Part shown: positions 9,190 to 17,450 of the stretch, piece by piece
Layout of the letters: each line of letters starts with the position of its first letter
How positions within the stretch are numbered: position 1 is the first letter of the stretch
Source of the DNA: Sphingomonas sp.
Lineage (GTDB): Bacteria; Pseudomonadota; Alphaproteobacteria; Sphingomonadales; Sphingomonadaceae
DNA length: 64,000 nucleotides
Reading direction: 5' to 3'
Assembly: GCF_019746665.1 (NCBI RefSeq)
Contig: NZ_JAIERS010000025.1
Span: 62,001 to 126,000 of the forward strand
The notes under the pieces: generated by a model
The model's input: only the letters and a program-made list of their open reading frames with translations
Told to the model about the DNA's origin: nothing
Databases searched by the model: none
Program-made: the position numbers and the translations under genes

Positions 9190-9744
9190 ATGGATGGCCC
9201 CGATCAGATCATTCCCTTGTTGCGCGATCGCGCCGAGCAGGCCGGGCGGTGGCAGCCCCAGCCGCACGCCAAAGGGGCAATGCTGTTGTCGCAAGGAGCG
9301 CCCGGCGGCCGGCTGTTCGTGCTGCTGCGGGGGCTGGTGAAGCTTACTTATCTCTCCCCGGCGGGGGACGAGTGGATCAAGAGCTTTGTCGCGGATCAGG
9401 GGCTGTTCGGTGATTTGGAGGACGCACCCCAACGCTTTGGCGCGGTCGCGCTGGAGGACAGCCAGATCGCGGTGCTTCCCGCCGCGTGGGTCAACGGCCT
9501 GATCGCCACCGATCCCGCCATTGTCGGCGCGGCCGCCGGGTTCAGCCGCTGGCTGGCCGATCGCAAGCAGGCGCGCGAGGAGGCATTGCTCTGCGCGACG
9601 CCCGAGCAGCGCTACCAGCAAATGCTGATCACCGCGCCCGCGCTGCTCGCCCGGCTGCCGCAGCAGGATATCGCCCGCTATCTTCGGGTCACACCGATCG
9701 CGTTCAGCCGGATCAAGCGCCGGCTTCGCGCCCGGGCCGGGTGA
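9190..9744 (+). CDS. Crp/Fnr family transcriptional regulator
   Basis: Regulator of 184 residues. The N-terminal two thirds form a cyclic-nucleotide-binding-like fold (KGAMLLSQGAPGGRLFVLLRG, then GLFGDL), and the C-terminal QQDIARYLRVTPIAFSRIKR is a Crp-type helix-turn-helix. There are no N-terminal cysteines for an Fnr-type iron-sulfur cluster and the cAMP pocket arginine/serine pattern is not clear, so the effector is unknown. The gene is shorter than Crp (about 210). Its last 32 bp overlap the 3' end of mutS on the other strand. A perfect palindrome AACCCGGGTT at 9137-9146 lies in the divergent promoter gap and could be its operator. Confidence 0.82.
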   Translation: MDGPDQIIPLLRDRAEQAGRWQPQPHAKGAMLLSQGAPGGRLFVLLRGLVKLTYLSPAGDEWIKSFVADQGLFGDLEDAPQRFGAVALEDSQIAVLPAAWVNGLIATDPAIVGAAAGFSRWLADRKQAREEALLCATPEQRYQQMLITAPALLARLPQQDIARYLRVTPIAFSRIKRRLRARAG

Positions 9745-12331
9745 GCGCGCCGCCCGCCACTTCCTTCAAGCGGTAGAGCGCTTCCAGGGCCTCGCGCGGC
9801 GAGAGTGCGTCGATATCGAGCGCGGCGAGCGCGTCGCGCAGCGCGTCGACTTCGCGCTCAGGCGCGGCAGCGGCCGCGGCGAACAGCGGCAGATCGTCGA
9901 GCCCCGCCGCGAGGCCGCCGGTCTTGGCGCGCCCCGCCTCTAGCTTCGCGAGCACCGCTTTCGCGCGGGCGATGGTCGCGGGCGGGAGGCCGGCGAGGCG
10001 CGCCACCGCGAGGCCATAGCTGCGGTCGGCTGGGCCGGGCGCGACCTCGTGCAGCAGCACCAGTTCGCCCTTCCATTCGCGCGCGCGGACATGGTGGAGC
10101 GACAGCGCCTCGCAACGTTCGGCAAGGCGGGTAAGCTCATGATAATGCGTTGCGAACAGGCAGCGGCAGCGGTTCTGCTCGTGGATCGCCTCGACCACCG
10201 CCCAGGCGATCGCGAGCCCGTCATAGGTCGACGTGCCGCGCCCGACCTCGTCGAGGATCACGAAGCTGCGCGGCCCGGCCTGCGCCAGGATCGCGGCGGT
10301 TTCGACCATCTCGACCATGAAGGTCGATCGCCCGCGCGCCAGATTATCGGCGGCGCCGACCCGGCTGAACAGCCTGTCGACCAGCCCCAGCCGCGCCCGC
10401 GCCGCCGGAACGAAGCTGCCGGCCTGCGCGAGCACCGCGATCAGCGCATTCTGGCGCAAAAAGGTCGATTTGCCGCCCATGTTCGGGCCGGTGACGAGCC
10501 AGAGCCGCGAGTCCTCGGACAGGCGGCAGTCATTGGCGACGAAGCGCTCGCCGCTTTTCGCCAAGGCCGCCTCCACCACCGGGTGGCGTCCGCCCGCCAC
10601 CTCGAAACAAGCCTGATCGACGAGCAGCGGCCGTGTCCAGCCGCCCTCCGCCGCGCGCTCGGCAAGCCCGGCGGCGACATCGAGCCGCGCGAGCGCGTCG
10701 GCGGTCGCGGCGATGGCCTCCCGCGCCGACAAAGCGAGCGCGGTGAGTTCCTCCAAATGCGCCGCTTCCGCCGCGAGGGCATGGGCACCCGCTTGGGTCA
10801 CCTTCAGCGCCACCTCGTGCAGCGCCGGCGCGTTGAAGCGCACCGCGCCGGCCATCGTCTGCCGGTGGGTGAAGCCGCTCTCGGGCCGCATCAGGGCATC
10901 GCCGTGCTTCGCCGGAACCTCGATATGATAGCCCAGGACCGCGTTGTGCTTGATCTTGAGCGCCTGAATCCCGGTTTGCGCGCGATAGTCCGCCTCGAGC
11001 GCGGCGATCGCCCGCCGCCCGCCGGCGCCCGCCGCGCGCAGATCGTCGAGCACCGCGTCATAGCCTTCGGCGATATAGCCGCCTTGCGCCGCGTCTAGGG
11101 GCGGCGAGGGGACCAGCGCGCGGGCAAGCGTGTCGATCAGCGCGCCGTGGCCCTGCAGCTTTGGCGCGATTTCCGCGATCAAGGCGGGTGGCTCGGCGAG
11201 GCGCTGTAGCCGCTGGCCCAACGTCCACGCCGCATCGAGCCCGTCGCGCAGCTGCCCCAGATCGCGTGGACCGCCGCGCCCGGCCGCCAGCCGCCCCAGC
11301 GCACGGCCGATATCGGGCGCCCGGCGCAGTTCGCCACGCAAGCCTTCGCGGGCGCCGGCATCCTCGACCAGCCATTGCACCAGATCGAGCCGCGCCTCGA
11401 TCCTCGCTCGGTCCATCAGCGGCGCGGCGATGTCGGCGGCGAGCAGCCGCGCGCCCGCCCCCGTCACGGTGCGATCAACCGCGTCGAGCAAGCTCCCCTT
11501 GCGCCCGCCGCCCTGTGCTTGCGTCAGTTCAAGGCTTTCGCGGGTCGCCGCGTCGATCGCCATCGCCTGCTCGCTGCGGCGCAGGGCGGGCGGGCGTAGG
11601 AAGGGCAGCGCGCCTTTCGCGGTATGATCGAGATAAGCGACCAGCCCGCCGGCCGCCGCGAGCGCGGCTCGGCTGAATTGGCCAAACCCGTCCAGCGTCG
11701 CGACACCGAGCAGCGCCTTCAGCCGCGCTTCGCCCCGGCCGCTATCGAAATCGGCGCGTGGGCGGGGGCGGGCGTCGGCGAGCGCACCGCCTTCCGCCGC
11801 GATGACTTCCGCCGCATTCAGCTGCGCCAGTTCGGCGCTGAGCGCGGCGGTGTTGGTCTCGATGATCTCGAACCGTCCGGTCGAAATGTCGGCGGCGGCG
11901 ATCGCCACGCCGCCCGCCGCCTCGCCGACCGCCACGCACCAATTCGCCGCGCGCGCGTCGAGCAATGCTTCCTCGGTGAGCGTGCCCGCCGTCACCAGCC
12001 GCACGATCGCGCGCTGGACGAGCGCCTTGGAACCACGTGCCCGCCGCGCTTCCTCGGGGCTTTCGGTCTGCTCGGCGATGGCGACGCGGTGCCCGGCCTT
12101 GATCAGCCGCGCGAGATAGCCTTCCGCCGCATGCGCCGGCACCCCGCACATCGGCACCGCCTCCCCGCCATGCTCGCCGCGCGCGGTGAGCGCGATGTCG
12201 AGGCACGCACTGGCGATCTTCGCATCCTCGAAGAACAGCTCGAAGAAATCGCCCATGCGATAGAAGAGCAGGCAATCCTCGGCCTCGGCCTTGAGCGCGA
12301 GATATTGCGCCATCATCGGGGTGGCGGTCAT
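9713..12331 (-). CDS. mutS: DNA mismatch repair protein MutS
   Basis: Mismatch recognition ATPase of 872 residues. The Phe-x-Glu mismatch wedge lies in RMGDFFELFFED near residue 30. Connector, lever and clamp regions follow (IKHNAVLGYHIEVPAKH), then the ATPase with Walker A TGPNMGGKST near residue 614, Walker B with DEVGRGTSTYDGLA and the switch LFATHYHELT. The ATG at 12331 overlaps the stop of the ParE-like toxin gene (ATGA); a GTG at 12343 is the other possible start. No strong ribosome binding site is seen, so translation may depend on the upstream toxin reading. The C-terminus is complete. Function secure; the promoter arrangement is unusual. Confidence 0.96.
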   Translation of the reverse strand: MTATPMMAQYLALKAEAEDCLLFYRMGDFFELFFEDAKIASACLDIALTARGEHGGEAVPMCGVPAHAAEGYLARLIKAGHRVAIAEQTESPEEARRARGSKALVQRAIVRLVTAGTLTEEALLDARAANWCVAVGEAAGGVAIAAADISTGRFEIIETNTAALSAELAQLNAAEVIAAEGGALADARPRPRADFDSGRGEARLKALLGVATLDGFGQFSRAALAAAGGLVAYLDHTAKGALPFLRPPALRRSEQAMAIDAATRESLELTQAQGGGRKGSLLDAVDRTVTGAGARLLAADIAAPLMDRARIEARLDLVQWLVEDAGAREGLRGELRRAPDIGRALGRLAAGRGGPRDLGQLRDGLDAAWTLGQRLQRLAEPPALIAEIAPKLQGHGALIDTLARALVPSPPLDAAQGGYIAEGYDAVLDDLRAAGAGGRRAIAALEADYRAQTGIQALKIKHNAVLGYHIEVPAKHGDALMRPESGFTHRQTMAGAVRFNAPALHEVALKVTQAGAHALAAEAAHLEELTALALSAREAIAATADALARLDVAAGLAERAAEGGWTRPLLVDQACFEVAGGRHPVVEAALAKSGERFVANDCRLSEDSRLWLVTGPNMGGKSTFLRQNALIAVLAQAGSFVPAARARLGLVDRLFSRVGAADNLARGRSTFMVEMVETAAILAQAGPRSFVILDEVGRGTSTYDGLAIAWAVVEAIHEQNRCRCLFATHYHELTRLAERCEALSLHHVRAREWKGELVLLHEVAPGPADRSYGLAVARLAGLPPATIARAKAVLAKLEAGRAKTGGLAAGLDDLPLFAAAAAAPEREVDALRDALAALDIDALSPREALEALYRLKEVAGGALTRPGREAGA

Positions 12332-12606
12332 GGGACGTCCCACAGACGCGCCGCATGGCGCACGCTCAGGATCGTGACGGTATCGCCGACGACTTCATAC
12401 CGCAGGATGTAGGGCCGCACCGTTACAAGTTCCCGAGTTCCACCGCTCGCCAGCCGCCCTCTGTTAGGAAAAGTCGCCAAGCTTTTACCAAGATCGAAAA
12501 GCCAGATTGCGACACGTTGCGCCGCGAGCGGATCGAAAATGGCGATATAGCTAGCAATCTGGTCGAGCTGCGTCAGCGCCTCGTTCAGCCTGACGACTTC
12601 AGCCAT
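12328..12606 (-). CDS. RelE/ParE family toxin
   Basis: Toxin-like protein of 92 residues with the ParE/RelE pattern: an N-terminal helix hairpin (ALTQLDQIASYIA), PNRGRLASGGTRELV in the middle, and the C-terminal strand block RPYILRYEVVGDTVTILSVRHAARLW. ParE proteins block DNA gyrase while RelE proteins cut mRNA on the ribosome; the sequence looks closer to ParE but the activity is not proven. It overlaps the antitoxin by 22 bp upstream and the mutS start by 4 bp downstream, so the three genes look like one transcript. It is intact. Confidence 0.83.
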   Translation of the reverse strand: MAEVVRLNEALTQLDQIASYIAIFDPLAAQRVAIWLFDLGKSLATFPNRGRLASGGTRELVTVRPYILRYEVVGDTVTILSVRHAARLWDVP

Positions 12607-12770
12607 TCGAAGAACGGTTTGAAATCAGGCGTCCCCCAGGTTTTGAGCCAACGGCCAACGATAGCATGGGAATGATATCGGCCTGCGGCATAATCAGCGC
12701 GCGCGCGCGTGTCGGATGCGGCGATTGCCTCCTCATCGTCTTGCTCGAAGATGCCCGGCTCGTGCTTCAT
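12585..12770 (-). CDS. Antitoxin of the ParE-like toxin
   Basis: Protein of 61 residues from the ATG at 12770: acidic at the start (EPGIFEQDDEEAIA) and ending with the pattern YHSHAIVGRWLKTWGTPDFK. Short proteins with the same ADxxxAAG..HxxVxxWLxxWGTP pattern are regularly found directly upstream of RelE/ParE toxins in alphaproteobacteria, which is the main basis for the call. I do not see a ribbon-helix-helix DNA-binding region as in classic ParD, so autoregulation is uncertain. In-frame starts at 12782 and 12791 are also possible; none has a clear ribosome binding site. It is divergent from maeB with a 63-bp gap. Confidence 0.72.
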   Translation of the reverse strand: MKHEPGIFEQDDEEAIAASDTRARADYAAGRYHSHAIVGRWLKTWGTPDFKPFFEWLKSSG

Positions 12771-12833
12771 GGCGACTAACATAGACGCCACGCCCCCCCT
12801 TGGCTAGAAGCGCGGGCGAAGCGGAGGGAGCCT

Positions 12834-15095
12834 ATGTCCGAGGAAAGCAGCACGCAATTTTCCGATCGCGAGGCGCTGCGCTTCCATAGCGAGGGACGGC
12901 CCGGCAAGATCGAGGTGATCGCCTCCAAGCCGATGGCGACCCAACGCGACCTTGCGCTCGCTTATTCGCCCGGCGTCGCCGCGCCGGTGCGTGCCATCGC
13001 CGCCGATCCGGCGACCGCTTACGACTATACCGCCAAGGGTAATCTTGTCGCCGTCATCTCGAACGGCACCGCGATCCTAGGGCTCGGCAATCTCGGTGCG
13101 CTCGCTTCAAAGCCGGTGATGGAAGGCAAGGCGGTGCTGTTCAAGCGCTTCGCCGATGTCGATTCGATCGACATCGAAGTGAAGACCGAGGACGTGCAGC
13201 GCTTCATCGAGTGTGTCGAGCTGCTCGAACCCAGTTTCGGCGGGATCAATTTGGAGGACATCAAGTCCCCCGAATGTTTCATCATCGAGCAAGCCCTGCG
13301 CGAACGGATGAACATTCCGGTGTTTCATGACGATCAACACGGCACCGCGATCATCGCCGCCGCCGGGCTGATCAACGCGCTGCACCTGACCGGGCGCGAC
13401 ATCAAGGCGACCAAGGCGGTGATGCTCGGCGCGGGCGCGGCGGCGATCGCCTGCGCCGAATTGATCAAGGCGATGGGGCTGCCGCACGACCAGCTGCTGA
13501 TGGTCGACATGGAAGGCGTGATCTTCCAGGGCCGCGAAAAATCGATGAACCAGTGGAAATCGGCGCATGCCGTCGCCACCAGCGCGCGCACGCTTGCGGA
13601 TGCGATCGAGGGGGCGGACGTGTTCTTCGGTCTGTCTGCCGCCAATGCGCTGCCGCCCGAGTTGCTCCAGAAGATGGCACCGCGCCCGATCGTGTTCGCA
13701 ATGGCGAACCCCGATCCGGAGATCATGCCCGATGTCGCCAAGCAGGTGCGGCCCGATGTGATCATTGCCACTGGCCGTTCCGATTTCCCCAATCAGGTCA
13801 ACAATGTCCTCGGCTTCCCCTTTATATTCCGCGGCGCGCTCGATGTGCGCGCGACCGGTATCAATGATGCGATGAAGATCGCCGCCGCGCAGGCGCTCGC
13901 CGAGCTCGCGCGCCAGCAGGTGCCCGAGGAGGTCGCGGTCGCTTATGGAGTGAAGCACCAGTTCGGCCCCGATTACATCATCCCCGCGCCGTTCGACCCA
14001 CGGCTGATGGAGATCGTGCCCGCCGCCGTCGCGCAAGCGGCGATGGACTCAGGCGTCGCGACCCGGCCGATCACCGATTTCGACTATTACCGCCACAGCC
14101 TGCGCGCGCGGCTCAATCCCACGACCTCCGTGCTGCAGCTCGCCTATGAAGGCGCCCGCGCGCGTCCCAAGCGGGTGCTGTTCGCGGAAGGCGAAGAGGA
14201 GGTCGTGCTGCGCGCGGCCATCGCCTTCAAAGAAGGCGGCTATGGCACGCCGGTGCTGGTGGGGCGCGACGACGTGCCCGATCGGCTCTGCGCGCTGGGG
14301 GTGACCGACCCGGAAAATTATGAGCTGCACAACAGCCGCAAATCGCCGCTCGTCCCCGCGATGGTCGATTTCCTCTACGACCGTCTTCAGCGCCAGGGTT
14401 ATTTGCGGCGCGATTGCGAGCGGATGATCAACCAGGATCGCAACACCTTCGGCGCTGTGATGCTGCAGATGGGGCAGGCCGATGCGATGATCACCGGCAT
14501 CACCCGCACTTACGCCCAGGCGCTGATCCAGGTGCGGCGGGTGATCGATGTCGCGGCGGGGCGCACGCCTTTCGGGGTGCATGTGCTCGTCGGGCAGAGC
14601 CATACCGTGTTCATGGCCGACACGACCGTGAACGAGCGCCCGAACGCCGAGCAGCTGGCCGACATCGCGGAAGGCACGGCGCAGGTCGCGCGGCGGATGG
14701 GGCACGAGCCGCGCGTCGCGTTCCTCAGCTATTCGACCTTCGGCAACCCGGAGGGGCGCTGGCTGGAGAATATCCGCGAGGCGGTGAAAGTGCTCGACGC
14801 GCGCGGAGCCGAGTTCGAGTATGAAGGTGAGATGGCGCCCGATGTCGCGCTCAACCCGCAGCAATTGGCGAACTATCCGTTCGCGCGGTTGTCCGGACCG
14901 GCGAACGTGCTGATCCTGCCGGGGCTGCAATCGGCGAACATCTCGGCGAAATTGCTGCGCGAGCTGGGCGGCGATTCGGTGATCGGGCCGATGCTCGTGG
15001 GGCTTGAGAAGCCCGTGCAGATCGCGCCGATGACCTCCACCGCGAGTGAGCTGATGACGCTCGCCGTGCTCGCGGCGGGGGGAATCGTGGAGTAG
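12834..15095 (+). CDS. maeB: NADP-dependent malic enzyme with C-terminal phosphotransacetylase domain
   Basis: Large malic enzyme of 753 residues that decarboxylates malate to pyruvate with NADP, linking the TCA cycle to NADPH supply. The N-terminal 430 residues carry AYSPGVAAPVRAIA, FHDDQHGTAIIAAAGLINAL and the NADP site MLGAGAAAIACAELI. Residues from about 440 form a phosphotransacetylase-like domain (PKRVLFAEGEEEVVLRAA, ADAMITGITRTYAQAL, NILPGL-type end), which in this family is usually regulatory rather than an active PTA. The ATG is preceded by GGAGGGAG. This hybrid architecture is typical of proteobacterial MaeB. Confidence 0.95.
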   Translation: MSEESSTQFSDREALRFHSEGRPGKIEVIASKPMATQRDLALAYSPGVAAPVRAIAADPATAYDYTAKGNLVAVISNGTAILGLGNLGALASKPVMEGKAVLFKRFADVDSIDIEVKTEDVQRFIECVELLEPSFGGINLEDIKSPECFIIEQALRERMNIPVFHDDQHGTAIIAAAGLINALHLTGRDIKATKAVMLGAGAAAIACAELIKAMGLPHDQLLMVDMEGVIFQGREKSMNQWKSAHAVATSARTLADAIEGADVFFGLSAANALPPELLQKMAPRPIVFAMANPDPEIMPDVAKQVRPDVIIATGRSDFPNQVNNVLGFPFIFRGALDVRATGINDAMKIAAAQALAELARQQVPEEVAVAYGVKHQFGPDYIIPAPFDPRLMEIVPAAVAQAAMDSGVATRPITDFDYYRHSLRARLNPTTSVLQLAYEGARARPKRVLFAEGEEEVVLRAAIAFKEGGYGTPVLVGRDDVPDRLCALGVTDPENYELHNSRKSPLVPAMVDFLYDRLQRQGYLRRDCERMINQDRNTFGAVMLQMGQADAMITGITRTYAQALIQVRRVIDVAAGRTPFGVHVLVGQSHTVFMADTTVNERPNAEQLADIAEGTAQVARRMGHEPRVAFLSYSTFGNPEGRWLENIREAVKVLDARGAEFEYEGEMAPDVALNPQQLANYPFARLSGPANVLILPGLQSANISAKLLRELGGDSVIGPMLVGLEKPVQIAPMTSTASELMTLAVLAAGGIVE

Positions 15096-15160
15096 GGGCA
15101 GAAAAGCTCAGGTCATTCAGCCCCGGGCCATCCGGCGGCGCTTAGGCGTTGTCGCCCGCG

Positions 15161-15802
15161 ATGGACAATATTCCCGAACTCTCCGGCCATTGGCTGCTGA
15201 TCGCCGCGATCGTGACGGGCTTCGTCCTCCTGCGCCTGCTTCGGCGGGTGCCGGTGCTCGGCACGCTGATCTCGCTCGCCAGCTGGGGCGTGGCGATGGT
15301 ACTGCTGGTGGTGATGATCGATCAGCGCCAGCGGTTCGACCCCTATCTCGCGCGGCTGAGCCAGGCCTTCGGCCTCGAAGGCCAGCGGGTCGAGGGGCGC
15401 GAGCTGCGGGTCAAGATGGCGCCCGACGGCCATTTCTGGGTACGTGCGCGGATCGGCGGGGTGGAGAGGCGGCTGTTGATTGATAGCGGCGCGACCGTCA
15501 CCGCGCTCTCGCCCGATACGGCGGCGGCCGCCGGCCTCACGCTCAATGACGAACTGTTTCCGGTGATCCTGCGCACCGCCAACGGCGCGGTGCGCGCGCA
15601 GACGGCGCAAGTGCCTGAACTCCGCCTGGGCAACATCGTCGCGCGCGATCTGCCGGTGGTGGTCGCGCCAGCGTTCGACGGGGTGAACGTGCTCGGGATG
15701 AACTTCCTGTCCCGCTTGAAGAGCTGGCGCGTGGAAGGCCGCACCCTCATCATGGAGCCACACCACCCGCAAGATACGGCTCAGCGCGACACCATCAGAT
15801 AG
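15161..15802 (+). CDS. Clan AA retropepsin-like aspartic protease (TIGR02281 type)
   Basis: Membrane-anchored protein of 213 residues. Two N-terminal hydrophobic segments (LLIAAIVTGFVLL and SWGVAMVLLVVMI) precede a periplasmic-side single-lobed aspartic protease domain. The active-site motif is LLIDSGATVTALS near residue 109, with VNVLGMNFLSRL near the end as the matching psi-loop segment. Such proteins act as dimers; substrates are unknown. The start at the ATG in MDNIPELSG was chosen over a slightly longer one at 15149. The last 8 bp overlap the 3' end of the convergent membrane protein gene. Confidence 0.85.
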   Translation: MDNIPELSGHWLLIAAIVTGFVLLRLLRRVPVLGTLISLASWGVAMVLLVVMIDQRQRFDPYLARLSQAFGLEGQRVEGRELRVKMAPDGHFWVRARIGGVERRLLIDSGATVTALSPDTAAAAGLTLNDELFPVILRTANGAVRAQTAQVPELRLGNIVARDLPVVVAPAFDGVNVLGMNFLSRLKSWRVEGRTLIMEPHHPQDTAQRDTIR

Positions 15803-16592
15803 CGGCCGCCACTGCCGGCTTGCGTCGTGGGCGCGACTTCGGCCCGGCTCGCCAGCCGATCCACACTATCCCGAGCGCGACAAGGGCGGCTAGCGCCGAA
15901 ATCAACGCGAGCGCCGGCGCGCTGAATGCCGCGTAAGCGACAACGATCTGGCTCCAAGCGACGGTTTGCCCGATTGGGGCGACGACATAGATATGCAGCA
16001 CCAGCGCCGCGAAGGTCACCAGCATTGGTTCCGCCCCGCGCCGTTCGATCGCCGCGAGCAGCAAGGCGAGACCCGGCGATAGCCAGGGCATCACCGCGTC
16101 GGGCACGATCCCGTCGAGGGGGAGGCGTGACAATACAGGTGGCATCACCAGCAGAATCGTCCCCAGCAGATAGCCGGCATGAATCGCCACCCGCCGACGA
16201 TTGCGCAGCGCCATCGCGACCATTCCCGCCACCATCGCGCTGGAGACGAGATCGTGGAGGCAAATCTGTGCGCCGAGCGTCGCCGCGAACGGATCGTGTT
16301 TGGTAACGTAGCGGATCGCCATTGATTGGATCACGAGCATCCCAGCACCGACGAACAGCGGCACGGCGGCAAAGACGCTCAGCCCCAGGCTACGGTGCAG
16401 GGCGATGCGGCGAGTGTGGATTGCCCAGCTCTGCGCTGCGATCAAGACGAACCATCCGGTCGCGGTGATGCCATGCGCATGATACCCGAACGGTGCCTGC
16501 CCAAGCACGCTGAAATAATGCTTCCAGAACGCCAGGACCACGATCGGCAGTAACAGGATCGCGATCGCCCAATGGGCCCGTTTGTACGGCAT
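15795..16592 (-). CDS. Multi-pass membrane protein of unknown function (paralogue of the gene at 60.6-61.4 kb)
   Basis: Integral membrane protein of 265 residues with about seven hydrophobic segments. I do not recognise a named function. It is clearly related to the protein ending at 60573: both begin MPY(K/A)RA, then share FW-x2-YF-x-VLG-x-APF, HAHG, a Gln in AAQSW, LHRSLG and an IHAGYLLGT/LHAGYMLAT motif, and end in a basic tail after a GW-x-AG pattern. Several histidines are conserved (HAHG, LHR, HAGY), which could bind a metal or heme, though that is inference. ATG 16592 was chosen because it matches the paralogue; ATG 16595 is adjacent. Confidence 0.75.
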   Translation of the reverse strand: MPYKRAHWAIAILLLPIVVLAFWKHYFSVLGQAPFGYHAHGITATGWFVLIAAQSWAIHTRRIALHRSLGLSVFAAVPLFVGAGMLVIQSMAIRYVTKHDPFAATLGAQICLHDLVSSAMVAGMVAMALRNRRRVAIHAGYLLGTILLVMPPVLSRLPLDGIVPDAVMPWLSPGLALLLAAIERRGAEPMLVTFAALVLHIYVVAPIGQTVAWSQIVVAYAAFSAPALALISALAALVALGIVWIGWRAGPKSRPRRKPAVAAAI

Positions 16593-16635
16593 CATTCTTC
16601 CCCCCGGGACGCACGAGCGGGATTGACCCCGCGGA

Positions 16636-17424
16636 CTATGCGTCGATCGAGGTTCCTAGTGCCGCATGAACCAGCCCACCATCAACCGTAATTGTTTCAC
16701 CAACGACATAATCCCCCGCGCGGCTGGCGAGATAGATCGCCGCGCCCGCCATATCCTCGTCCACGCCGATGCGCTTGGCCGGAATCCCTTGCGCGACCGC
16801 ATCGCCATGGTCGCGCGCGGCGCGGTTCATCTCGCTCGCGAAGGCGCCGGGGGCGATCGAGGTGACGTTGATCGCGTCGCGGATCAGCCGCGCCGCCATT
16901 CGCTTGGTGAGGTAGATCAGCGCCGATTTGGAGGCGTGATAGCTGTAAGTCTCCCACGGGTTCAGCCGTTGGCCGTCGATCGAGGTGATGTTGATTACCT
17001 TCGCCGGGCGCTGGCGCGAGGCGGCCGCCTTGAGCGGCTCGTAAAGTGCTTGCGTCAGGAAGAAGGGGGACTTCACGTTAAGATCCATCACCTTGTCCCA
17101 GCCCTTTTCGGGAAAGGCCTCGAACGGTTCGCCCCACGCGGCGCCGGCATTGTTCACGAGGATGTCGAGCTTTTGCTCATGCTCGGCGAATTGCGCGGCC
17201 AGCGCCTTGCAGCCGGCGACGGTCGACACGTCTTGCGGCAACGCGATGCAGTTCTCGCCCAGTTCCTCGGCGGCTGCAAAGCACGCATCGGCCTTGCGCG
17301 CGCTGATATAGACCTTGGCCCCCTGGGCGATAAAGCCCGCCGCGATCATCTTGCCAATCCCGCGCGAGCCGCCCGTCACCAGCGCGACGCGGCCATCGAG
17401 GCGGAACAGGGTGGTGGTGTCCAT
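16636..17424 (-). CDS. SDR family oxidoreductase (FabG/RhlG-like)
   Basis: Classical short-chain dehydrogenase of 262 residues: TGGSRGIG cofactor motif near residue 17, NNAGAAW, catalytic Ser in NITSIDG and YSYHASKSA with Tyr and Lys. The end VVGETITVDGGL is typical of classical SDRs. The pattern QRLNPWETYSYHASK resembles the RhlG type of beta-ketoacyl reductases, but the substrate is not certain. The start at 17424 is preceded by GGGAGAG; an ATG at 17454 overlaps the previous stop but would add an odd basic leader. It follows the acyl-CoA dehydrogenase on the same strand, so a joint fatty-acyl oxidation role is plausible. Confidence 0.86.
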   Translation of the reverse strand: MDTTTLFRLDGRVALVTGGSRGIGKMIAAGFIAQGAKVYISARKADACFAAAEELGENCIALPQDVSTVAGCKALAAQFAEHEQKLDILVNNAGAAWGEPFEAFPEKGWDKVMDLNVKSPFFLTQALYEPLKAAASRQRPAKVINITSIDGQRLNPWETYSYHASKSALIYLTKRMAARLIRDAINVTSIAPGAFASEMNRAARDHGDAVAQGIPAKRIGVDEDMAGAAIYLASRAGDYVVGETITVDGGLVHAALGTSIDA

Positions 17425-17450
17425 TCGCTTTCTCTCCCGGATTGAAGGCG

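Noticed and set aside
12585..12770. Classic ParD assignment for the antitoxin
   Set aside because: No clear ribbon-helix-helix pattern; only the position and the WLxxWGTP-type end support antitoxin function, so no gene symbol was given.
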